Positions 6,758 to 11,418 of a stretch of DNA of 11,418 nucleotides are shown piece after piece (the first letter of the stretch is position 1; each line of letters starts with the position of its first letter). The stretch spans positions 1 to 11,418 of the forward strand of contig JAYWGJ010000003.1 in assembly GCA_043778315.1 (NCBI GenBank). The letters are read 5' to 3'. A program made the translations under genes and the position numbers. The notes beneath the pieces were generated by a model, which was given only the letters and a program-made list of their open reading frames with translations, ran no database searches and was not told where the DNA came from. This DNA comes from JBEEMU01 sp043778315. GTDB lineage: Bacteria > Bacteroidota > Bacteroidia > Chitinophagales > Saprospiraceae.

Positions 6758-6792
6758 ATAAGCCTCTAACCGTATTTTGGTTAGAGGCTTAT
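6758..6792 (-). promoter_or_regulatory. 14-bp stem-loop in the DUF423 gene leader or promoter
   Basis: ATAAGCCTCTAACC (6758-6771) and GGTTAGAGGCTTAT (6779-6792) are perfect reverse complements around a 7-nt loop. The hairpin lies between two TAnnTTTG boxes read on the minus strand. If transcription starts at the upstream box, the hairpin is in the 5' untranslated RNA, ending 25 nt before the ATG. If it starts at the downstream box, it overlaps the -33 region as a possible operator. No T-run follows on either strand, so it is not a classical terminator. Confidence 0.6.
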
Positions 6793-6804
6793 GCTATTTA
6801 CCTG

Positions 6805-6812
6805 CAAAGGTA
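6805..6812 (-). promoter_or_regulatory. Candidate -7 box, distal promoter of the DUF423 gene
   Basis: On the minus strand this reads TACCTTTG, the same exact octamer found upstream of murQ and of the tRNA operon. A start near 6800 would give a leader of about 70 nt containing the 14-bp hairpin. It lies in an imperfect palindrome, TTACC-TGCAAA-GGTAA. Confidence 0.5.
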
Positions 6813-6824
6813 AGTATCTGAACT

Positions 6825-6928
6825 AAATTAGTCTATATTATTTTATCTCCACTCTAAAAAAAGTTTAACCCTACGTTTTACTACGGTTTTAACTTTTTTC
6901 TGTCGTTCCCGATAATACAGACTAATTT
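6825..6928. repeat. 16-bp inverted repeat flanking the terminator
   Basis: AAATTAGTCTATATTA (6825-6840) pairs with TAATACAGACTAATTT (6913-6928) with one mismatch. The terminator hairpin sits inside, so 6825-6928 forms one nested two-level hairpin of 104 bp. It may be an extended terminator or the remnant of a small inverted-repeat element. Confidence 0.7.
6856..6899 (-). terminator. Intrinsic terminator of the low-complexity protein gene
   Basis: On the minus strand an A-run and AAGTTAAAACC (6899-6885 side) pair with GGTTAAACTT, ending in seven Ts (6862-6856). The stem has one bulge and the loop is about 14 nt. It lies 77 bp after the stop codon at 6976. The opposite strand also ends in six Ts (6894-6899), so it could work in both directions. 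Confidence 0.65.
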
Positions 6929-6975
6929 AAAACATATATAAGTGTAAAAAATTTGTAATTTAATTTATTTGCGAA

Positions 6976-8550
6976 TTATCTGCGACCGCGTCCGCCGCCG
7001 CCGCTACTTCCGCCGCCGCCGCTACTTCCGCCGCCGAAGCTTCCGCCACTGCTGCGTCCGCCGCCGCCGCTACTGCGCGGTGCTTCAAACGTACTTCTGC
7101 TTGGCTGCGACGATTGGTACGTCGGTTGTTGGCGTGCTGGTTGCTGATACGTCGGTTGCTGGCGCGCAGGTTGCTGATAGGTAGGTTGCTGACGTGCAGG
7201 TTGTTGGTACGTCGGTTGTTGGCGTGCAGGTTGTTGGTACGTCGGTTGTTGGCGTGCTGGTTCGCTGCTGCCAAAACTTCCTCCGCGTCCTCCGCGACCG
7301 CCGCCATTATTTCCGCCGTTATTGTAGGTTGGTTGCTGGCGCGTTGGCTCTTGGTAGGTAGGTTGTTGGCGCGTAGGTTCTGTGCTTCCGCCACGAGTAC
7401 CGCGTCCGCCGCCATTGTCGTAAGTCGGTTGTTGGCGCGTAGGCTCTTGGTAGGTAGGTTGTTGGCGGGTAGGCTCTATGCTTCCGCCGCGAGTACCACG
7501 AGTTCCGCCATTATTTCCACCTGTAGTGGTTGGCATTCCACCGTTATTATTCACAGGTTCGCTGCCGCCAAAACTACCGCCTCGTCCGCCGCGAGTGCCA
7601 TTATTTATGGTTTCGGGTTGTTGGCGCGTAGGCTCTATGCTGCTGCCGCGAGTACCACGTCCGCCGTTGTTCACACCTGTACTACTTGGTATGCCACCGT
7701 TATTGTTCGGTATGCCGCCCGTATTGTTTATCGCTCCGTTGTTGCGTGTGCCGCGAGTAGTTGTGCTGCTGCCCATACTCGTGTTTTGTGGTGTAGTACC
7801 TGTGGTGCTATTGGTAAGCGACGGGCGACCGTTTGCACGACCGTTACTGTTGCCGCTATTGCGCACGCCCACGCCGCTTGTGGTATTGCTCGCCATATTG
7901 GTACGCGGACGATATACCCTGTTGTTCGCGTAGCCCCAACGGTTGCCACCCGCGCCATCGTTAAAACCATGCCAGTAGCCCTGATTGTAGCCATTATTGA
8001 AACCACGATTGTAGCCGCCCCAGCCGCCGCCGTAGCCCCAGTTGTTCCAGCCGCCGCCGTAGCCAAAGCCGCCACCACCCCAGTTGTTCCAGCCGCCGCC
8101 GTAGCCAAAGCCGCCGCCGCCCCAATTGTTCCAACCGTTATTCCAGCCAAAGCCGACGTTAGGATAAAAGCCACAGTTAAAGACCGAAACAGGCGCGAAC
8201 CAAGGGTCGTAAAAAACAGGGTCGTAGATATTGCTATAATAGCCGAAGCCACGATAGCGGTTGTGCCAGCGACGTACCCGCGACGAGTAGTAGTAGTTCG
8301 AGTTGTCGTCATCGTCATCATAATAATTATTATTGGTGACGTAAGTGTTGCCGTCGTTGTCGGTCGTCGCGTTGCTGTTATTGGCGTAGCCGCCGTTCGC
8401 CGTTTGTTGTTGGTTGTTGTCGTAATTCGTATTGTTGTTGTTGGTACTCGACGTGGACGGGTCGTAATATACGTCGTCGTAGTTCTGAGCCGCCACATTG
8501 ACCAAAGCCGCTATTGCGACAAGCAGCGAAGTGAAAATATATTTTTTCAT
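6976..8550 (-). CDS. Secreted low-complexity Gly/Asn/Gln-Pro-Tyr repeat protein
   Basis: This 524-residue protein has no recognisable enzymatic domain. A signal peptide (KKYIFTSLLVAIAALVNVAAQ, cut near 21-22) shows export. The regions in order are: an Asn/Asp/Tyr-rich stretch at 23-90 with five consecutive Asp; a conserved-looking aromatic core at 91-135 (RVRRWHNRYRGFGYYS, then YDPVFYDPWF), of a type I recall from other Bacteroidota secreted proteins; a Gly/Trp/Tyr repeat block at 135-180 with 14-residue units; a Ser/Thr/Asn/Gly spacer to about 300; units of RGTRGGS-EPTRQQPTYQEPTRQQPTY; five 10-residue PARQQPTYQQ units at about 431-480; and a Gly/Ser tail ending RGRR. The charge shifts from acidic to strongly basic. 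There is one cysteine after the signal peptide and no T9SS C-terminal sorting domain that I can recognise. A surface or matrix structural role is possible but is inference. Long reading frames on the opposite strand are by-products of its codon bias. Confidence 0.8.
   Translation of the reverse strand: MKKYIFTSLLVAIAALVNVAAQNYDDVYYDPSTSSTNNNNTNYDNNQQQTANGGYANNSNATTDNDGNTYVTNNNYYDDDDDNSNYYYSSRVRRWHNRYRGFGYYSNIYDPVFYDPWFAPVSVFNCGFYPNVGFGWNNGWNNWGGGGFGYGGGWNNWGGGGFGYGGGWNNWGYGGGWGGYNRGFNNGYNQGYWHGFNDGAGGNRWGYANNRVYRPRTNMASNTTSGVGVRNSGNSNGRANGRPSLTNSTTGTTPQNTSMGSSTTTRGTRNNGAINNTGGIPNNNGGIPSSTGVNNGGRGTRGSSIEPTRQQPETINNGTRGGRGGSFGGSEPVNNNGGMPTTTGGNNGGTRGTRGGSIEPTRQQPTYQEPTRQQPTYDNGGGRGTRGGSTEPTRQQPTYQEPTRQQPTYNNGGNNGGGRGGRGGSFGSSEPARQQPTYQQPARQQPTYQQPARQQPTYQQPARQQPTYQQPARQQPTYQSSQPSRSTFEAPRSSGGGGRSSGGSFGGGSSGGGGSSGGGGRGRR
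7111..7260 (-). repeat. Five tandem 30-bp units encoding PARQQPTYQQ
   Basis: Units start exactly every 30 bp at 7111, 7141, 7171, 7201 and 7231. They differ mainly at synonymous positions (for example GTTGTTGGCG versus GTTGCTGGCG), so the peptide is conserved while the DNA has drifted. That implies selection on the repeat peptide rather than very recent slippage. Confidence 0.92.
8041..8124 (-). repeat. Two tandem 42-bp units encoding WGGGGFGYGGGWNN
   Basis: Residues 143-156 and 157-170 are identical 14-residue units, and a shorter WGYGGGW follows at 171-177. The DNA copies are almost identical, differing at a few wobble positions in the Gly codons. Confidence 0.88.
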
Positions 8551-8634
8551 GATTTTATATTTTTAATATTGTGAAAATATTTTTTATAAATGATTTTTTG
8601 TAAATGATTTTTTTATCTGTTTCTAATTATGATA

Positions 8635-8666
8635 CAAATGTACGACCATACACTATATATATACAA
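8635..8666 (-). promoter_or_regulatory. Promoter of the low-complexity protein gene
   Basis: On the minus strand TTG (8666-8664) is followed after 21 nt by TACATTTG (8642-8635), an exact TAnnTTTG -7 box at ordinary Bacteroidota spacing. A start near 8630 would leave a leader of about 80 nt. That leader contains a 14-bp-period direct repeat (TAAATGATTTTTT on the plus strand at 8587-8599 and 8601-8613). A second TACATTTG occurs at 8762-8755 but lacks a well-placed TTG. Confidence 0.7.
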
Positions 8667-8675
8667 TAGATATTG

Positions 8676-8705
8676 AGCGAACGGCAAGCAGTATCGAGCT
8701 AACGG
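8676..8705 (-). promoter_or_regulatory. Tandem 9-bp direct repeats, LytTR-type operator candidate
   Basis: On the minus strand CCGTTAGCT (8705-8697) and CCGTTCGCT (8684-8676) are direct repeats differing by one base, 21 bp apart centre to centre (12-nt spacer). The nearer copy ends 9 bp before the -33 TTG. LytTR-domain regulators (AlgR, AgrA, ComE type) bind pairs of 9-bp direct repeats about two helical turns apart just upstream of the promoter, and the AlgR site CCGTTCGTC is very close to the sequence seen. LytTR response regulators are common in Bacteroidota. Assignment to this class is inference. Confidence 0.5.
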
Positions 8706-8804
8706 TCAAATTGATTGTTTTTTGTATTCGCATATCAATTTATGCTATCGGTGACAAATGTATAACAAAATTACAGCAAAAAAACTGCCAATTCACAATT
8801 TTTT

Positions 8805-8838
8805 TTTTGTTAAAGTTTAGTTTACCTACCTATCTTTG
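8805..8838 (+). promoter_or_regulatory. Promoter of the membrane glycosyltransferase gene
   Basis: TTTTG (8805-8809) is followed after 21 nt by TATCTTTG (8831-8838), an exact TAnnTTTG match. The ATG lies 29 nt after the -7 box. This is the same TTG-N21-TAnnTTTG design as the divergent promoter facing it. The gap 8551-8867 is thus a shared regulatory region. Confidence 0.75.
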
Positions 8839-8867
8839 CAACCAAAAAAATAAACATTCTTATTCAC

Positions 8868-10367
8868 ATGAAAAATAATATTACAATTTTGGTATCCGAT
8901 ATTCGTTTTTGGATATTATTTTTCTTTGCGTTGCAACTTTTTCACTGCACCCTTCCGCCCATCGAGATTGGTCACGCCTGGCGACAATGCTACACGCTGT
9001 CGGTGGCGCGTTATTACTACGAACATGGCGTAGATTGGTTGTACCCGCGTGTGACGCATCGCGGCGCGAGCGGCGGCGGTGTTGCGGGCTGCGAGTTTCC
9101 GTTGCTGAACGCAATAATTGCTTATTTGGCGCATATTTGGGGCTACAACCATTGGTTTGCGCGGGTCGTAAATATGGCGATATCGAGTACAGGTATTTAT
9201 TATTTTTATCGCGTTTTGCGCGAATTTGTCGAGCCTATTTTTGAGCCTATTTTGGAGGTTGAAAACAAAGAAAAAACACCTTATTATAATACCAATTTAG
9301 CGTTTTTCGCTACCATATCGATGCTCTCTTCCATCTGGTTCGCGTATTCGCGCAAAACGATGCCCGATACATTTAGCATCGCTTTGGTACTAATAGGATT
9401 GTATTATGGGTTGCAATATGCGTATCGACAAAAAATAACACACCTCTTGCTGTACGGGTTTCTCGCCGCGCTCGGCGTACTCTCCAAACTGCCCGCCTTG
9501 ATGCTACTTGCGCCCTTGCTCGTACCGCTGCTCGATGCCCGCGTCGCGCTGCGCCCCAAAGTTTTTTTATTAGCAACAAGCGCCGCCGCTTTCGGACTGG
9601 CTTTTGCATGGTATTTTTACTGGGTGCCGTACTTGGTCGCTACTTACCAAAACCCTTTGTTTTTCCCGACTGCACTCGGTCAGGGCTTGTCGCAGATAAG
9701 CCAAAATGCGCATTTGACCTTAGAGCGATTTTACGCTACCGCGCTGTTTAGCTACATCGGGAACGCCTTATTGCTGTTCGGTTTGTGGGATTTGTGGCAG
9801 CGCAAAAACAGCGCGATAGGTGTAAGTCTCGCAAGTATATTCGCAATATTTATTTTTTATATGCTCAAAACGGGCGAAGTTTTTTCACACCACGTTTATT
9901 ATATCGTTCCGCTCGTACCCGCGATGGCGTTTTTGGTGGGCGTAGGTGCGCGCCGATTGCATCAATACAAACCGATATTTGCCTTCGCCGTTGTTGCGAT
10001 TATGGCAATAGAAGGCATAGCAAATCAGTTGGGCGATTTTTATGCTGATAAAAATAGTGTGAGTTTACTTTCTTTGGAGGCGTTAGCCGATAAATATACA
10101 CCGAACAAAAACGAAGTGGTAATGGTGACAAGTAGTATGTCGTTGTGTCCTACACAAGCCTATTTTTTGCACCGAACCGCGCTAACTATCGATAATAATA
10201 CGTTGAATAACAACGAGATACGAAATTTGGCGACAGCAAACAAAATTAATACGCTCTATGTGGATAAGCATAACGGGACTAATCGACTTGATTTTCGGAT
10301 ACTTTACGAAGACGATTACACCATAATATATAGTGTGAATACTGGTGTGAATACTGGCGTGAAATAG
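8868..10367 (+). CDS. GT39/ArnT-like polytopic membrane glycosyltransferase
   Basis: This 499-residue protein resembles the PMT_2/ArnT group of GT-C glycosyltransferases, which transfer a sugar from a polyprenyl-phosphate donor to lipids, glycans or proteins on the periplasmic side. About ten hydrophobic helices run from 13 to 385, followed by a soluble tail of about 110 residues. Family-like segments include PPIEIGHAWRQCYTLSVARYY (30-50) in the first periplasmic loop, where E33 and the HAWRQ context replace the usual acidic pair; GCEFPLLNAIIAYLAHIWG (74-92); and YSRKTMPDTFSIALVLIGLYYG (160-181). Two 12-bp in-frame duplications are present, EPIFEPIL at 122-129 and VNTGVNTG at 490-497. A clear promoter precedes it. 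It is divergent from the secreted repeat protein. Donor and acceptor are unknown. Confidence 0.82.
   Translation: MKNNITILVSDIRFWILFFFALQLFHCTLPPIEIGHAWRQCYTLSVARYYYEHGVDWLYPRVTHRGASGGGVAGCEFPLLNAIIAYLAHIWGYNHWFARVVNMAISSTGIYYFYRVLREFVEPIFEPILEVENKEKTPYYNTNLAFFATISMLSSIWFAYSRKTMPDTFSIALVLIGLYYGLQYAYRQKITHLLLYGFLAALGVLSKLPALMLLAPLLVPLLDARVALRPKVFLLATSAAAFGLAFAWYFYWVPYLVATYQNPLFFPTALGQGLSQISQNAHLTLERFYATALFSYIGNALLLFGLWDLWQRKNSAIGVSLASIFAIFIFYMLKTGEVFSHHVYYIVPLVPAMAFLVGVGARRLHQYKPIFAFAVVAIMAIEGIANQLGDFYADKNSVSLLSLEALADKYTPNKNEVVMVTSSMSLCPTQAYFLHRTALTIDNNTLNNNEIRNLATANKINTLYVDKHNGTNRLDFRILYEDDYTIIYSVNTGVNTGVK
9231..9254 (+). repeat. 12-bp in-frame tandem duplication (EPIF/EPIL)
   Basis: GAGCCTATTTTT (9231-9242) is followed directly by GAGCCTATTTTG (9243-9254), duplicating EPI(F/L) in a loop between membrane helices of the glycosyltransferase. 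Confidence 0.85.
10335..10364 (+). repeat. 12-bp tandem duplication at the C-terminus (VNTG)
   Basis: GTGAATACTGGT (10335-10346) and GTGAATACTGGC (10347-10358) are adjacent, with a partial third copy GTGAAA to 10364. The last residues become VNTGVNTGVK just before the stop. Confidence 0.85.
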
Positions 10368-10426
10368 AGATATGAAAATAAATTTAATTTTTTTGAACAA
10401 ATATTTTTTTATATGAAAAAGAGTCG

Positions 10427-10434
10427 TACCTTTG
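10427..10434 (+). promoter_or_regulatory. -7 box of the tRNA-tuf transcription unit
   Basis: TACCTTTG matches TAnnTTTG exactly and lies 78 nt before the first tRNA. A TTG is found only at 10393-10395 (31-nt spacing, too long), so the -33 element is probably the T-rich stretch near 10404-10410. No other gene lies between the glycosyltransferase stop and the first tRNA. Confidence 0.6.
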
Positions 10435-10512
10435 CACCGCTTTTAAGAGGTAACGAAAGAGGCGAAGGAAGGTAAAAACGTTTACTTTTTGATTTGGTAG
10501 AATAAAGAAAAA

Positions 10513-10594
10513 GGGAGTGCGCCGAAGTCGGAGAGTCGGGGCAGACTGTAAATCTGTTGTTAACGCTGAGTAGGTTCGAATCCTACCACTCCCA
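10513..10594 (+). tRNA. tRNA-Tyr (GTA)
   Basis: The acceptor stem GGGAGTG (10513-10519) pairs with CACTCCC (10587-10593), with discriminator A at 10594. The anticodon loop CTGTAAA gives anticodon GTA, read as Tyr. The T arm is GTAGG-TTCGAAT-CCTAC. The 82-nt length with a long variable arm is right for bacterial tRNA-Tyr. CCA is not encoded. A 9-bp hairpin (10612-10620/10626-10634) stands in the spacer to the next tRNA and may help processing. Confidence 0.96.
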
Positions 10595-10643
10595 CACAGT
10601 AAACTAAAACGGTTTTTATTCTTGTAATAAAAACTGAGTAGAA

Positions 10644-10716
10644 GCGGAAGTAGCTCAGCTGGTAGAGCGTCAGCCTTCCAAGCTGAATGTCGCGAGTTCG
10701 AATCTCGTCTTCCGCT
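10644..10716 (+). tRNA. tRNA-Gly (TCC)
   Basis: The acceptor GCGGAAG pairs with CTTCCGC, with discriminator T at 10716 as usual for bacterial tRNA-Gly. The anticodon stem TCAGC/GCTGA closes the loop CTTCCAA, giving anticodon TCC. The D arm is GCTCAGCTGGTAGAGC and the T arm is CGAG-TTCGAAT-CTCG. Length is 73 nt and CCA is not encoded. Confidence 0.96.
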
Positions 10717-10794
10717 CTTTAAAAGCTGCAGTTGGTTTTAAGTTCTTTTTCAAAGTTGCTATTGTGGTAACTTTGTTTTTGTCGTAAATCAAAG

Positions 10795-10866
<72 letters not shown>

Positions 10867-10997
10867 CTAAAAGTACCAAATTTAGTTGTAGGTGATTGTG
10901 TTATAAATATTGTTTTATAATCATGTTGCAACTCAAAAAACTTTTTATAGTAAATTAATACATAACGTAAACTTCATAAAATTTAATTTTCATTCCG

Positions 10998-11418
10998 ATG
11001 GCAAAGGATACATTTAGTAGAGACAAACCTCACGTTAACGTAGGTACAATTGGTCACGTCGACCACGGTAAAACAACATTAACCGCAGCGATTACTTCGG
11101 TATTGGCAGGTAAAGGTTTGGCTGAGAAAAAAGATTATGATTCAATCGACGCAGCTCCGGAGGAGAAAGAGCGCGGTATCACAATCAACACAGCTCACGT
11201 TGAATACCAAACAGTAAATCGTCACTATGCACACGTCGACTGTCCTGGACACGCCGATTATGTGAAGAACATGGTAACGGGTGCGGCTCAAATGGACGGT
11301 GCTATCTTGGTAGTAGCGGCAACTGATGGTCCGATGCCACAAACTCGCGAACACATTCTTTTGGCACGTCAGGTTGGTGTACCTAAAATTGTTGTGTTTA
11401 TGAACAAAGTGGATTTGG
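10998..11418 (+). CDS. tuf: Elongation factor Tu, 3' end outside the window
   Basis: EF-Tu is the GTPase that brings aminoacyl-tRNA to the ribosome. The first 140 codons are present and the frame runs off the window edge with no damage. The G motifs are in order: G1 GHVDHGKT (19-26), the G2 switch ERGITI with T62, G3 DCPGH (81-85), and G4 NKVD at the very end. The N-terminus MAKDTFSRDKPHVNVGTIGH is typical. The codon choice is more conservative (for example GGT and CGC/CGT) than in neighbouring genes, as expected for a highly expressed gene. The order Tyr-Gly-Thr tRNA then tuf is the usual Bacteroidota arrangement, normally continued by tRNA-Trp, secE and nusG. Confidence 0.98.
   Translation, partial: MAKDTFSRDKPHVNVGTIGHVDHGKTTLTAAITSVLAGKGLAEKKDYDSIDAAPEEKERGITINTAHVEYQTVNRHYAHVDCPGHADYVKNMVTGAAQMDGAILVVAATDGPMPQTREHILLARQVGVPKIVVFMNKVDL

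Noticed and set aside
7111..7260. CRISPR-like regularly spaced repeats
   Set aside because: The 30-bp units are contiguous with no spacers, are in frame and encode a repeated peptide. No cas genes are present.
7114..8574. A 486-codon open frame on the plus strand opposite the low-complexity gene
   Set aside because: Its Ala/Val/Arg-rich product is the mirror image of Gly/Pro/Gln/Asn codon bias on the other strand. It has no recognisable domain. The minus-strand frame has a signal peptide, coherent repeats, a promoter and a terminator.
11142..11354. A 70-codon minus-strand frame inside tuf
   Set aside because: It is a shadow of the highly conserved tuf frame and has no start context or recognisable content.

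Overview
The window looks like chromosomal DNA of a member of the Bacteroidota. Four things point there. A type IX secretion plug-like protein (DUF5103) is present. The recognisable promoters carry the Bacteroidota -7 box TAnnTTTG. Starts are preceded by A/T-rich sequence rather than Shine-Dalgarno motifs. The right end has the order tRNA-Tyr, tRNA-Gly, tRNA-Thr, tuf that is usual for the phylum. I cannot name a genus. I see no phage, plasmid, CRISPR or classical defence genes.

Layout, left to right. Positions 1-118 hold a 56-bp-period direct repeat before a GT4 glycosyltransferase (119-1336) that carries an in-frame 15-bp tandem repeat between its two domains. After a long perfect-looking hairpin comes an unrecognised lipoprotein (1479-2219). 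Converging on it is a minus-strand pair: a T9SS plug-like protein (3093-4376), then a membrane M48 zinc peptidase (2234-3043) 49 bp downstream. Positions 4377-4855 are non-coding and filled by a MITE-like, nested inverted-repeat element of about 335 bp. murQ (4856-5668) follows, with a promoter box almost touching its start codon. Next are two minus-strand genes: a lysophospholipid acyltransferase-like protein (5680-6261) and a small DUF423 membrane protein (6340-6732). Their upstream region (6733-6975) holds two possible promoters, a 14-bp-stem hairpin and an intrinsic terminator inside an outer inverted repeat.

A secreted low-complexity protein with Gly/Trp/Tyr-rich and 10-residue PTYQQPARQQ repeats follows (6976-8550, minus). 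It is transcribed divergently from a GT39-like membrane glycosyltransferase (8868-10367). The 317-bp gap between them holds two facing promoters of the same design, TTG-N21-TAnnTTTG. On the secreted-protein side, two 9-bp direct repeats spaced 21 bp apart resemble a LytTR-family (AlgR/AgrA-like) binding site. The window ends in the tRNA-tuf transcription unit, with tuf cut by the edge.

The theme is envelope biology: surface glycan synthesis (two glycosyltransferases), protein export (plug-like protein), peptidoglycan recycling (MurQ), lipid acylation and a secreted repeat protein. A second theme is short, in-frame tandem duplication, which occurs in three separate genes. The best candidates for something undescribed are the secreted repeat protein with its predicted LytTR operator, and the MITE-like element upstream of the apparently leaderless murQ.
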